From contig CAJFCJ010000010.1 of NCBI GenBank assembly GCA_904063045.1, forward strand, positions 124,001-188,000: a stretch of DNA of 64,000 nucleotides, read 5' to 3'. This document shows, one piece after another, positions 22,134 through 34,700 of the stretch. Positions within the stretch are counted from its first letter, which is position 1. Each line of letters opens with the position of its first letter. The notes under the pieces were generated by a model. It saw only the letters and a list, made by a program, of their open reading frames with translations. It did not search any database and was not told where the DNA came from. The position numbers were made by a program, and so were the translations under genes. The stretch comes from Dimorphilus gyrociliatus. Its lineage: Eukaryota; Annelida; Polychaeta; Dinophilidae.

Positions 22134-22289
22134 CTCAGCCCGCCATAATAGTTGTCCTTAACAACTGAAAACTGAACTGGGACCTCTTTACCTGTTCAAT
22201 TGGGAAACATAGCGCCATCTATCTACATATAAAGATAAAGGTGTGCTTTATTTCGTCCGTTAGAGTCTTGGTCCCCGTTAATTAACAGG
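22134..22289. promoter_or_regulatory. Divergent promoter with AGATGGCG element
   Basis: 156 bases between two divergent start codons. AGCGCCATCTA at 22211-22221 is the reverse complement of TAGATGGCGCT, the recurrent element of this window. No TATA box is seen. Confidence 0.5.
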
Positions 22290-25200
22290 ATGATTAATGA
22301 CGAAGAAAAAGACCTATTAGGTGGAACCAAGTTAGAGGCAGGAGATATTGGAGTAATAGTTGCATATTTCGTTATAGTTTTAGGATTTGGTTTGTGGGTA
22401 AGCGATTTGAAACTTGACTAACTCAACTTAATTTTGTTATCTAGTCATATAAAAATTTCATCTACTGATATGTTGGAAAGACTATCTGATTTTCTCAACA
22501 AGTATAGCATATTGTAGCATGTGCAATATGCAAAGCGAACCTAACTATGTTTACATACTTTATTTAAAGTTTGCTTTATTCTTCACTTTGGAAATTTTAA
22601 TGCATTCATTAAATAATTTCCTCATTGCGTAAATCATTTTTATTAGAATGTCTTCTATATTCTTTAAATAAAGACGACATTTTGCACACTATTACTATTA
22701 GATATTTTTCGGAACAAGCTCTAAAATAAAGCAATATTTCAACTAGTATTAACATGTTATACTTATCTTTATAGGATATATCTGCATCAACAAAATAAAG
22801 TCATTCTGAATTTTTTTTAGCGCAAAAAATTAATTCGTTAAACTGTCTAAGGTTTTGAATAAAGACTTTAATTTATTCACAAAAACCTACAGATTAAATT
22901 TAAACAGAATGCATACGTTCTATCGTTGATTCTAATTAATATGTAATATCGCTATAATAAATAATTTTTCCAAGTTTATAGGGAAACTCTCATATTCTTT
23001 CAACTCAGCATTACTTTTATAATATCATATAAATTCGTTTTTAATAGTCATCGTTAAGAAATAGAGGTAGTGTTGGAGGATATTTCCTGGCTGGCAGATC
23101 TATGCACTGGATACCTGTAGGGGCTTCTCTCTTCGCTAGTAATATCGGAAGCGGACATTTTATTGGATTAGCAGGATCCGGAGCGTCTAGTGGAATAGGA
23201 ATTTCGGTTTTTGAGTTAAGTGTACGTTGAAGGCGAATTTTCAATTTATTACTTGAATAATAATATTAATTTTCAAAACAACATTTAGGCCATATTTATA
23301 TTAATGCTATTAGGCTGGGTTTTTGTTCCAGTATATATGGCTGCAGGTGTAAGTTCGATTCTGTTCCATCTTTTGATATTGTTTAAACTTTTTATGAGAT
23401 AGGTTTTTACAATGCCCGAATACTTACGGAAACGTTTCGGAGGCCAAAGAATTCGAGTCTATTTGGCTATTATGGCTTTAATTTTATCCATTTTCACAAA
23501 AGTTGCAGTAGGTATTCTAATGGATATAAGATTAATATATATATATATACTGTATATGTTTACTTACAAAGTTAAAAATCTTTATGTAGGCTGACTTATA
23601 CGCCGGAGCTATATTCATTGAACAATCACTTGGTTGGAATTTATATTTTGCAGTAACCCTTTTGTTGGGTATTGCTGCCTTATTTACTATATCCGGCGGT
23701 TTAACTGCAGTAATATGGACTGATTTTATTCAAACAATCATTATGCTTATCGGAGCAGCCGCATTGATGATAATAAGTAAGTGGTGTCTATCAACTTTTT
23801 TAAACAAAACTCTGATTATCATATGATCGTAAAAAAATTATAAAAATAATTCAGGCATGGCCAAGGTTGGTAATTTTTCAACGATTTCACAACGCTTTAT
23901 GGAAAGCCTTCCTAATTCAACAATTTTTAATTTGTATCATCCGGATGGGAATCGTTCAAATCCTTATATAAATTGTGGATTTCCTCCCGAAAATTCTCTC
24001 CATCTTTTCAGAGCAGCCAATGATTCTCAATTGCCTTGGCCTGGGGTGTTTATCGGTTTAACAATATCTTCAATTTGGTATTGGTGTTCCGATCAGGTTG
24101 AGATAACCTACATATTGTTAATTAATTTTAATTTCTTTTTGTTGAACACTCTATTTATCATCTTTCTATCTCTCTTTACGTTTTTAGATTTCTATTCTGG
24201 TTACACCTGATTTACTGACATAAAAAAAGCTTCTTAGAATAGTAATAATATCTTCATAGTAGTCGCATTTTCTTTATCGTACATTTGATTGAGTGATAAA
24301 TTTGTTAGAAGATTATATTTAGCTCAATAACAACTTTTATAACTCTTCTTTCGCAATAAAGGTATAACAGAAGTTGGCGGTTGGGAAAATATTAAATATA
24401 GATTTTTTAATGCCATATCAAATAATACTTGGCATAAGTTTTTGAGAAATAACCTAACAAAGCCTGATTGTGGACTTCCTCCATCGAATTCTTTGCACTT
24501 ATTTCGTAGTCATAAAGATGGAAACTATCCTTGGCCAGGCGTCGTTTTCGGTGCAACCGTTTCAGGTGTCTGGTATTGGTGTTCCGATCAGGTTTAAATT
24601 TAACTCAATTTTCATAAAATTTCCTCACTAATGCACCTTTCTTTCTTAACAATTTCATTTTATTTTAAATTCGTCTTAACACTGCCTTTAAAGTATTTTA
24701 ATTTAAAACAATATCAACAGGTTATCGTTCAAAGGGCTTTGGCATCCAAAAATCTAACACATGCTAAAGCTGGGACGATTCTGGCTGGCTACATAAAGTT
24801 GTTGCCCATGTGGCTATTAGTTGTTCCTGGAATGGTTGCTAGAATTTTGTTTCCGAATACTGTTGGATGTGCTGATCCAGTTACATGTGAAGAGGCTTGT
24901 GGACAAAAACAAGGATGTACAAATATCGCTTATCCTCTTTTAGTTCTAAAGGTTAAGAAATTTTTAATAGAGAATAATTTACTTAAAAGATGTTTCTACC
25001 TTACCTTTTTCTTAATGGCTACAGTTAATGCCCGTTGGTGCTAGAGGTATGATGTTGGCCGTTATGATGGCGGCTCTTATGTCTAGTTTAACATCAATAT
25101 TTAATTCTTCTTCTACACTCTTTACGCTGGATATTTGGAGAAAATTTCGCAAAAATGCCACTGATACAGAATTGATGATTGTTGGCAGAGTTTTTGTTTT

Positions 25201-26202
25201 GTTTATGGTTGCCGTGGGGATTGTTTGGATTCCTATAGTTAAAAATTTCGCTGAATTGTTTCACTATATACAAAGTATTACAAGTTATTTATCTCCACCT
25301 GTGTGTGCTGTTTATGTTCTCGCAATTGTATGGAAAAGAATTAACGAAAAAGGAGCGTTCAGTGGTTTAGTCATAGGACTCCTCATTGGTATTGCAAGAT
25401 TTGCATGGGAGTACTCCTACAAAAGACCTGCTTGTGGGGAAGAAGATTCCAGACCTGCTATAATCAAAGTAAATTATGTTACCACAAATTAGTGATATAT
25501 TTATACAGAATATCATTGTTTTGTTTGCATTATACAGGACGTTCACTATCTGCATTTTGGAATTATTCTTTTTGTTATAGTATGCATTGTTACGACTGTA
25601 GTTAGCCTTGTCACCCAGCCTATTGATGATATTCACGTAAGTTTTTACGCAAGCCCAACTAAGTATACAAATCTCTTTTTGTTTTGTGTATTATATGTGC
25701 TTTTCATAATAATAATAATAAAACAGCTTTTCCGATTAACGTTCTGGACAAGACATAGTATAGAGGAAAGAGTAGATTTGTCCGAATTGGAGAAGACCGA
25801 TGATGAAGGCACAGAAAGCCAAAGAGAAAAGGATTCAGTATACGAGGAAACAGAAGAGGATTGTAAGAATCTCTTATACTGCATATCTTATGTTTGTTAC
25901 GAATAATTTGCGAAAATAATTTATTAGACGATAGTCTGCCTTGGTATAAGAAAGCGTTCAATTGGATATGCGGCATTGAAAAACAAAATGAACCCGCCTT
26001 AAGCCCTGAAGAACAGGCTTCTATTCAAGTAAACAATCGATTTGTTTATTTTATTTTTAAATATTTAAAAATATTTATTTATTTTTTATTTTAGAAAAAG
26101 TATGAATCTTTGTCCGAAGATCCATTCTGGAAGAAAGTTTGCGGTTGGAACGCTATGATTCTTATGGTTATTACCACTTTTATTTGGGGATTCTTTTATT
26201 AG
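22290..26202 (+). CDS. Sodium/sugar cotransporter, SGLT type (SLC5)
   Basis: Plasma-membrane Na+-coupled sugar symporter with about 14 membrane helices. Exons 22290-22397, 23048-23221, 23289-23348, 23403-23507, 23590-23776, then EITHER 23855-24096 OR 24362-24591, then 24721-24951, 25025-25468, 25538-25636, 25727-25862, 25928-26028, 26095-26202. The length is 664 residues with the first alternative and 660 with the second (human SGLT1 664). Seen: [12 protein letters not shown] (N and H equivalent to SGLT1 sugar contacts N78 and H83), the glutamate in VFELSA (E102), GYIKLLPMW (K321), [11 protein letters not shown] (Q457), and WYWCSDQ. All SGLT sugar ligands are kept, favouring glucose/galactose or a related substrate such as myo-inositol. 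[17 protein letters not shown] is the SLC5 signature loop. The first intron is the longest (650 bases). SGLT numbering is from memory. Confidence 0.93.
22398..23047 (+). other. First intron of the SLC5 gene
   Basis: 650 bases of AT-rich DNA between a GTAAGC donor and a TTTTTAATAG-type acceptor. No coding or structural element is recognised. Confidence 0.6.
23855..24096 (+). other. Alternative exon 6a of the SLC5 gene
   Basis: 242-base exon entered in phase 1 and left in phase 0. It encodes an extracellular loop with potential N-glycosylation sites (NFS, NST) and the helix ending [14 protein letters not shown]. It is homologous in position, phase and sequence to 24362-24591. Confidence 0.85.
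24362..24591 (+). other. Alternative exon 6b of the SLC5 gene
   Basis: 230-base exon with the same entry and exit phases as 23855-24096. It encodes [13 protein letters not shown], a variant loop, [12 protein letters not shown], and the helix [14 protein letters not shown]. If spliced directly after exon 6a its first codons would be GTA TAA, a stop, so it can only replace 6a. Confidence 0.85.
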
Positions 26203-26463
26203 TTCTGTTTAATTAAACTTAAAAAACAAATGAGACGAAATTTTTAGAATTTTAATATTTTATTTTATTAAAAGAAATAATAATTAAAAAATTAATTTTA
26301 CGTTTCGTTTTTTCAATTTTTGAAATTTAAAAAAAATTCGATTAATATTATTTTGTCTTTTTTTTGTTTAGTTTCTATGGGATAAAAAAGTTTGTTTAGT
26401 GCCATTTATCTTTGTCCTTTCAATATTTCAGCAGTCCGAGTCCTTGTTCCATTCTCAAATTTT

Positions 26464-26799
26464 TTAGGCTCCCATCATATCATTCATAGCTTTACTCTTT
26501 CGGCCTCTGGATTTTCTTTTCGAGCCCATTCCTTTTGGTTTACGTCCTCTAGATTTGCGTCCTCTTGATTTTCTTGAAGATTTTCTCATACCAGATCTGC
26601 GTTTTGATGATCTACGTCTAGCCCGTCTAGCCTTCTTTGGACTCTTTGAGCGTGATCTCGAAGCTCTCTTTCTCTTTACCCTCATCGATCGTCTTTTCAT
26701 CGGTTCCATAGGCGCAACGACAGTTGCTTCGTTATTATTATTTTCATTGATCTCGGGTTCGATAGCATTATTCAATTCAGCTGCAACAGGGCTCGACAT
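26464..26799 (-). CDS. Protamine-like basic nuclear protein
   Basis: A single-exon frame of 111 residues. The N-terminal third is acidic/asparagine-rich (NAIEPEINENNNNEATVV). The rest is extremely basic, with SRSRSKSPKKARRARRRSSK and a repeated KSRGRKSRGRKPKG / KSRGRKSK block. It contains an SPKK-type DNA minor-groove motif. It has no histone fold and no cysteines. Composition and lack of introns resemble sperm nuclear basic proteins (protamine-like or H1-tail-derived). An SR-type RNA-binding tail is the alternative. The 3' ends of this gene and SLC5 face each other about 260 bases apart. Confidence 0.65.
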   Translation of the reverse strand: MSSPVAAELNNAIEPEINENNNNEATVVAPMEPMKRRSMRVKRKRASRSRSKSPKKARRARRRSSKRRSGMRKSSRKSRGRKSRGRKPKGMGSKRKSRGRKSKAMNDMMGA

Positions 26800-26975
26800 C
26801 TTTATCGTTTGATTCCTCGGACTTTAATGATTTAATAGAAGAATTTAAATTTTAAGTTTTAAATTGTGACGTTATTATTGATGTAAGAAGGAAATGCTAA
26901 CAATTGAAGCTCATACGCTATTAATAAGTTGAAACAAGCTTTTAATAATATTTGCAATGAGCTGCGTTTATTAAT

Positions 26976-28981
26976 TTAAACGTTATCTTCAAAAGTTGAA
27001 GAATTCTTTACACGATTACTAAAACGTATATTACGATTGTTGCCCAAAGTATTTCTTGAAGCTCTGGGTAATTGAATATTATGAGTTCTTGAACAATGAT
27101 TCACCAATAAGAATCTCTGATAGGAGGCGTACGGACAAAGTTGACATTTGAACTTTTGTAAACCATCGTGTTTATTCAAATGTCTTTTCAAATCGGAAAC
27201 TTCGTTGGTCTTGAATGTGCACTTTGAACACTGAAACGGAAAACGGGTATTACGGATAACCTACGCATTTATAATACACAACTTACATTATACGGTTTGA
27301 CTCCTTCGTGTACAGATAAACGATGATTAGATAAACGCTTCTTTACCGGAGTTGTATAACCACATTCTTCGCATACATAAACAATTTTTGATTTTTTTGA
27401 ACATTCAAGTTTGGATTTGCTCTTTGGACGATGAAATTGTGATATATGTGTTTGTTGACTACCTTGTGATCTGAATATTTTCTCGCAATATTGACACTTG
27501 AATCGTCTGTTTATGAGATTTTAATGCAAATAAATTTTTGCAATAGATACTATTAAACTATTTAGAAATAATAAAAATAAACGAACTTGTAAGCGTCTAA
27601 GGCGCTATGAGATTTTCTCCAGTGAAAAATGAAAGCTTCTCTAGAAGAGAATGTCCTCTTACAATAACAGCACCTTGGTGTATCTGATTCAGATATAATG
27701 GGCTCATTAGCGTGTTTAGTATTCATATCATCTAAGAGTTTAAGTAAATCTTCACCTAGTACAGATTAATAGAAGAATTAATTTTTCAGTATTCTAATAT
27801 ATAAACTATCACTTACGAGTTGACAGATTATCTTCATTTTGTAAAGAGTGAAATAGACCATGATGATGTAAAATTGTATATAAACTATCAGTAAGAAAGT
27901 CATGTTCATCGCAATAATATGTGCAGTTTTTTCCAGTTTCTGCATTAATATCCTCTTCAATACAAATTAACTGTGAAACATCGGGAATTGTATAGCTACT
28001 ATTTGTCGCTTCGTAAGCTAATCTTTTAATCTTCCCAGATCTATTTGGAATTTTATAACTACTGTTCTCCCTCTTCTTTAGGCAATGTTTTAAATGCTTA
28101 TAGTATAATGGCAATTCGGCGCAGCCTTCTTGACAATTTGGACACTGGAAAATGAGATATTTATTGATAATAATTGTAAAGTATATATAAGCTTCTATAT
28201 ATACCTGATATGGCGGTATAACTGTTTGCGGATGATGCAAAATTATATGCTTAGCCATAAGACTCCATCGACTAGGTAGTTTATTATATGAATAACCACA
28301 AATGAAACATCTAAAATGTTTGCTATTTCTTATATGGCACTTTGAATGAGCTTCAAAATTTTGTTGATATTCTGTTTTAAAGCTACATTTTGAACAGCAA
28401 ATGTAGTGAACTTCTTTTAAATGCTTTTGATATTCGGTTGCTACTGGATATATATTTTGGCAGTACTTGCATTCAATTGTAAAATCTATTTTATGCATTT
28501 GATAAAGATGAATTCGTAAACGACTCCAATCGGCTTTCTCTCCTAATCCATAGTCGCAATGAAAACAACTTAAAATAATATCTTGACCAGATCCTATAAT
28601 GTTTGAGTGACATTTGTGATGAATTTCCAATTCGTAAGAATTGTAGAATTTCGATTGGGGACATTCTAAGCAAATTAGCATTGAATCTAGATCCTTTTTC
28701 CCTATGAAATCAGGTGGTTTTTTAAATTTACGTCGTTTTATTGGGTTTATATCAGTTTCTTCAATTGTGACGGTAATTAAATCGTTTTTGAAGCATGTTT
28801 TTATATGTTCCTTAATTGTACTTTTATTATCCGATTTCAAATTACACTGTTTACAATAATATATTGTAAGTTTTCCAATACGTTCATCTTCGCTTTGATC
28901 GTTCTCTAGCATTTTCTCATCTTTCAATGATGGAATTTCTCCAGAACGCAAACAAAGATCTCTACGAAAATAGATACCCAA
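26976..28981 (-). CDS. C2H2 zinc-finger protein, about 13 fingers
   Basis: Putative DNA-binding protein. Exons 28981-28205, 28144-27817, 27755-27587, 27506-27287, 27230-26976 join in phase into 582 residues. Seen: about thirteen C2H2-like units from YYCKQCNLKS near residue 42 to FKCQLCPYASYQRFLLVNHC near the end, many separated by irregular spacers. The last four are the most canonical and use short TGEKP-like links (EGVKPYNCSKC, HDGLQKFKCQLC). Several N-terminal units have atypical spacing or end in cysteine (HIKTC, HLKHC). No KRAB, BTB, SCAN or ZAD domain is visible. I cannot assign a specific orthologue. AGATGGCG sits 21 bases upstream of the start codon. Confidence 0.85.
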
Positions 28982-29625
28982 AACATTCGTAATGTAAGTA
29001 TAGATGGCGTTGGTTGATATGATTAATACTATAGCGTCTATTCCCGAAATAAAAAGTTAAGGTTTGTAAAATAACTCAATTATTCTTGTAGATTTGATGC
29101 ATGTAACATTTATTTCCGCAATAAAGATTATATTATGTTATATATATATGAGTTATATTTGGCATCGATTTGGATTAATAGCATATTCAGTGATAGAATA
29201 TACTATATACAGTATATATATATAGTAAGAGGAGGGAGGGAGCGAGTAAGCGATCTAAGTATCACAGTGATTACATAGTTAAATCATTACTTTCATTACT
29301 GAAAAAATATTCCACTCGTATAACTAAAGATGACCTAAAACCTTCCTAGTATTAAGTAGTTAAACTAACATTAACCCACGTGATAAAATTTTAGCACTGG
29401 TTTGGCAACGAATTAAATTGTTTTCGTAGTTAAAAAGATTTAAATATTTTTAATAAGCTCAGTCACTTTAATATTTTTTAATCCTATCACTAAAGTTGTT
29501 TTTTTTTATCTATTCTGTAAATGAAATAGGATTAGGAGGCTACAATTGGCATACACTAAATTTTTAAGTATCCGGCATATGGCGACTTTTCGTTTCGTTC
29601 TTTAATTCGATCGTTTGTTTAGACC
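28982..29625. promoter_or_regulatory. Divergent region, zinc-finger gene / KLHDC8
   Basis: 644 bases between two divergent starts. Contains TAGATGGCG at 29001-29009, an AT palindrome tract with TATACAGTATA at 29206-29216, and CACGTG at about 29379-29384. No TATA box could be assigned with confidence. Confidence 0.5.
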
Positions 29626-31062
29626 ATGGCTACTGCGGTAGAAACTAAATACAAATGGGATAAACCCGATAAAAAACGTATTATGCCAACAAAGAAGGTT
29701 TACGCGTCTCCTATTGAAATCGATAGGAAACTATATGTTATTGGAGGTTGTGATCATGTGGGCAAACCCATTGATACATTCGAAGTATACAATACATCAA
29801 ATGGAAAGTGGACTCGATTAGCTCAAATGCCTACGCCAAGAGCAGGAGCATTAACTCTCAGTGTCGGAAAGAAGATTGTGGTACTTGGAGGAGTGGGAAA
29901 TAATCAAGAACCAGTTGATGCTGTAGAAATTTATGATATCGAGAAAACTACTTGGTCGAAGGGTAGTTCTCTAATAGAGCCAATTTTAGGTTTATCAGGA
30001 ATAGTTAAAGGTGAGAATTTAACTCTAAAAGAAAGAAAAGTATTATTTATTGTTTACTTTTATAACTTTTAGATAATGAAATCTATGTTGTTGGAGGAAT
30101 GCAATTAAATGGGAATCCAAGTGATCAATTTTCAGCATATAATATAGAAGATGATACCTGGCGAGCACTACCGAAAATGCCAACTGAGAGATATGCAACA
30201 TTCTCATTTCTAATAAACGATAAATTATACAATATGGGTAATTAAAACAGAATCATATTCATTTTCGATATGTTAAAAAGATATATACTCTCCGTCCTTA
30301 GGCGGTCGTCAGGGAAAACTACCAAGAACTGATATAGAAGTTTATAGTTTTAGTGAAAAAAGTTGGAGGAAACTACCTAACATACCATCAGCTAGAGTAT
30401 TTGCTTTGTATACTGCTTCTAATAAATACATATATTCGTAAGTTGTACAAACATAACTTTACCTTCATGCTATTATATATAATTCTCTTTATTAATACAT
30501 ATATATATATGCTGTATATATTTATTTGTTTAATAATTATTATGATAGGTGTGGAGGTTTAAAAGATCATCCTAAGGAATTTGTGGACAACTTTGATATA
30601 TTTGATATAGAAACAGGTAATGTTATTTCCGACGGATTTATTTATTTTAAGAAAGATTATCTTCCATAGAAACTTGGACTGAACAGAAAATGTTAAATGC
30701 TAGAGCAGATTTTGCTATTGGATATATAAAGGATAAACTTATTGTTGCAGGAGGCTTAGGTATATCTTATTGTATACGTCTAATAAAAAAATATTTATCT
30801 TTACTATTTCATTTCAAGGTAAACAGGGAAAACCTCTATGCGAAGCTGAAGTCTACGATCCGGAAATTAATAAATGGGAACAATTATCTAGCATGGCAAT
30901 ACCCCATTGCTCTTGTTCATATTACACTATACAAGTAAACATTTTATATCAAGTTTTCACGTGAATTATACTATCTCTTATCTATAGGATCGGCTCTACG
31001 TCATTGGAGGATTATCAGTTGGCGGTGTAACTGCAGAAATGCAAATACTTCGTTGTTCTTAA
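29626..31062 (+). CDS. KLHDC8: Kelch-repeat protein, KLHDC8 family
   Basis: A protein made only of kelch repeats forming a beta-propeller; vertebrate KLHDC8A/B have no other domain. Exons 29626-30010, 30073-30237, 30302-30437, 30549-30616, 30670-30759, 30819-30934, 30988-31062; 344 residues (human about 350). Seen: repeated GG-then-Y/W kelch signatures (VIGGCDHVGKPIDTFEVY, VVLGGVGNNQEPVDAVEIY, GGRQGKLPRTDIEVY, VAGGLGKQGKPLCEAEVY, VIGGLSVGGVTAEM). GGRQGKLP, the ARADFAIG segment and HCSCSYY match KLHDC8 in order, which sets it apart from BTB-kelch proteins. No BTB or BACK domain. All introns are 52-111 bases. Confidence 0.9.
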
Positions 31063-31774
31063 TTATAGTAGATGATCCTATATTCCTTCTTTTCCTTTTT
31101 AAAAAAGAAGTCAATCAGTAAGATATGTTAATATTCTTTGCTTCAGTCCTTCAAAATCCCTTTAATTTTTACTAAAATTCACTATTTTTGTTCTTATGTA
31201 CATTATTAATTTTATAAATTCAACAACATAGTGAAAGTGAACATTTGAAATGAAATAAATATTATTTAGACTACGTTTCGTATTTCTTCTAAAAATGACA
31301 AATTACTGAGATTCCTAGGCGTAAACATGTATAAATATGATATTGTTTATATAATACTATTAAACAATGAGGACAAATATTTTCTTGAATATCCAATCGA
31401 ATAAGTAATTGTTTGATACGTATAAGTTTTAATCGTTATATACTTTGTATATATTTTTATTATGATCAATTCACAATATAGAATCACACATGCTGGGTTA
31501 TATTCTAATTATTTGATGAAAAAAAAGGTCTTTTTTGTTTTTTAAATAAAGCATTATTACAGTTGGTCGAAATAGTTTTAGTCTCTTGTTCAAGACATAA
31601 ATAAATCATTTCTGAATACTTTTGTAAACAATTGTTAACTTATTTCACCTCTTATTCATATAAACATCAAGTGTTAAATTATAAGCTATAAATATAAGCA
31701 GTATTGTATAAAACATGATTTTTATACATAAAAGACATTTAAAGTAGCAAATATACAAAGCAACCACCAGGACT
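31063..31774. other. Convergent 3' ends of KLHDC8 and SAFB
   Basis: About 0.7 kb of AT-rich 3' UTR and spacer. An AATAAA occurs at about 31254 on the plus strand. No coding signal. Confidence 0.55.
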
Positions 31775-34700
31775 TTAATATCTTCGCTGATTTGTCGATT
31801 TATAATCATATCTGGAGTCTGAGGTGGTGCTGTGTGGCTGTTGGGGCTGCTGTTTATTATGTTGAGCGGCTAAACCCATTAGAAGAGTCGCTACATTGGT
31901 GTTTGGAAGCCACGTTTGATTGTTATTGCCCCCACCATTAGTATTTCTATTACCTCCTATCGAAAAAAAAATCAGATAATAGTTTTATGGTATCAATCAA
32001 AGAACCGTATATTAAGAGATAGTAAAACTACAAACCTTTCTCTTGTTCTGGCCACCAATTATTATCGTGCCTTCGCCCACTGCTGCTTGGCGGCGTTCGC
32101 CTATTTCTTCTATTATCGGATGATTCGCGCACGTCCATTCTTCTTTTACTGTCCCAATCTTCCCTGCCTCTATTATTATCATATGGTCTTTTCTGAGATC
32201 TTTTTTGTTCTTCTAATTGTCTTTGAAAATTCCTTAGCTGTTCTTTATCTCTTTCTAATTGGCGTTCCCTTTCTATCCTCTCTCTCTCCATTCGAATTCT
32301 CTCTCTTTCTAATCTTTGCATTTCTAATTTTTCTCTTTCAAATCTCTCTCTTTCCATTCTTAGCCTTTCACGCTCTCTTTCCAATTTCGCAGATTCTTCA
32401 CGCTGTAATTGTTCTATTTGTCTTTGCCTATCCCTCTGTTTCTGTAATTCGATTCTCTTTCTTTGCTCTAATCTTTCCATGCGAGCCAGTCGCTCATGAT
32501 CTTCACGTATTCTTTGGCGACGTATTCTCTCCTTTCGTCTTTCCATGTCTTCACGACGTTTTTTGATTCGCCTCTTCTCTTCTTCTCTTCTCTCTTGCTC
32601 TCGTTCAGTTTCCAATCTAGTATTTCGCTCTCCCGATTCCCTAAACATTACATAAAATAATAAGTCAACAAGTTCACAAAATATGACCAAAAACGAGCTC
32701 AGTTGGTTTTTAAATGAAAAAAAATAAAATAACTATTCGATGAAATCTTATAGATATTAACAAAAAATAGAGCTGAACAGTAAGAATATTCTTCATTCAC
32801 TTTAAATTTAAGTTCCTTTTAATTCTTTCGTTCAATTTCTTTTAAAAAAAAAATTGAAAGCTTGTTGAAAACTTTGAAAGAATAAATATTTAGAAACGTT
32901 GAGATAATATTTAATCTTTGATTAATATGAAATTTAAACCTTTTAGATGGTGAATTTGCCTTTGGTTTCTGTGATTGGGCAAGTTCTAGAATTTTTGGAT
33001 CTGGTTTTGTTATAGAGAGAATTTTTTCTTCAAATTCTGTATCATGTAGTTCATTCATAGCTCTTTCCGCTTCTTCCTTCTTGGACATAATAATCAATCC
33101 GAAGACTTTTGAACTTTCTTTGTCCTTCTTCATAACAACTTTTGCAACTATCACCGTACCGTAACTGGTAAAAAGTGTTTTGAGATCGGCAGCTCTTGCA
33201 TGCGTTGGTAAATTACTGACCCAAAGACTTCTGTCTTCCCTGTTGTTCGATGATAAAGAAAGTATAAGCTGATGTTTTTCTTATTTAGACACATTTCTGT
33301 TTTTATATTTTTGGCAACTATTGGAAAGTTGCTTTGTTAATGATATGAACTTCAGATAGAAAGTTAAACCTAGTTAAGCAAAAAGTGATGTTAATCATAA
33401 AGAGGACGCGACAGGACATTCAAAATTGCTTCAATTGAATGTTTTGGAAAAAGTATAGAAGGAGTTTTTGTTTCGGATCCATTTGACTTTAAATAATAAT
33501 AGCATTATTGCTTAGTTGTTTTCTTTCAGCTAGTCTTTTCGAATTCTGGATCTTTGCACCTTACTTTAATATTTGCGGAAGTAAAACTCGGATAATCTTT
33601 CAACCTACATTTGCTATTTAAAGACGGCTTAACTATGTCATCACAATATCTCAAGTTCAAGCGATCAAGTAATAAATGAAAAAAATGAATCGCTATGATA
33701 AAATATATGGGATTTCCATCTCTATGTTGTAATTTGTATAGGTGTACAAAAATATTAATACCATACATCTCCTATACAAACAAACCTCTTTTCCTGCATC
33801 CTCTGCTCACAAACTTCATCTTTCTTGCTATCTTTTTCTTTTCCTTCTTTTTCAGAATTGTCCTCACCCCTTGTTTTATGATCATCCCTAACTTCTTTAT
33901 TGGTTAGAGTTTCTTGAACTTTATGGCCTTCAATTTCCCGTTGCTTTTCTTCATGATCAATGCTGTCAACTGTTGGTAGATCAGCATCTAAGGCATTCTG
34001 GGAAGCGTCATCCACATTCACAATAAACGTCTCTTCTTTTCCTTCTTCAACTGATTCAACTTTTTTAACTGCTTTTTCAGCCTCATCCCCAGAAACTGTT
34101 CAATTTTGAAAAGATGATAGATTTTTATAACGGATAAATATACTTTGATGCTGCTGTTTTATATTTTTTTACATAGGGTGAACTGTGGCCTATGTAGAAA
34201 AAATATAGCACGAAAAGACTTTTCCAAAAAACTAATGGTAGATCTTTAATTTATCTTCAAAAGGTATATTGTCTTTTGGTCATCCAAAGTTAAATGCTGC
34301 TGTTGACTCTTTTACGAAACGTAACACGAAACACAGACGTACAAACACGAAAAAAAAAACAATCTTGCATATTTAATTGCACTTACCATTTTCATTTGAT
34401 TCATCCTTATTTTCTTCCTTGAAAGAATGAAAGTACATAAATTATATTAGAATAGACAAGATTTAATTAAACTAACATCTAAAATGCTTTCATCTTCTTC
34501 ATCCAGAGTAATGGTAATAGTATCTTCTTCTGAATCTTTATCTATTTTGGATAAATTAAAATATTCATTTATGTTTAAAATGGTTTTAATATATTATAAC
34601 TATATTTTCTGTTCTAGTAAAAAACCCCTAAACTAAAAATATTCAATAATTCCATATATTCTCATATTTTGGTTGTTCATAATTAGATGACAACTTGAAT

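Noticed and set aside
25645-25976. Minus-strand frames under the SLC5 tail
   Set aside because: Antisense shadows of coding exons 10 and 11 of the SLC5 gene.
31916-32566. 216-codon plus-strand frame, Phe/Leu-rich
   Set aside because: Mirror of the Arg/Glu-rich SAFB exon; such codons read in reverse give Phe/Leu/Ser runs.
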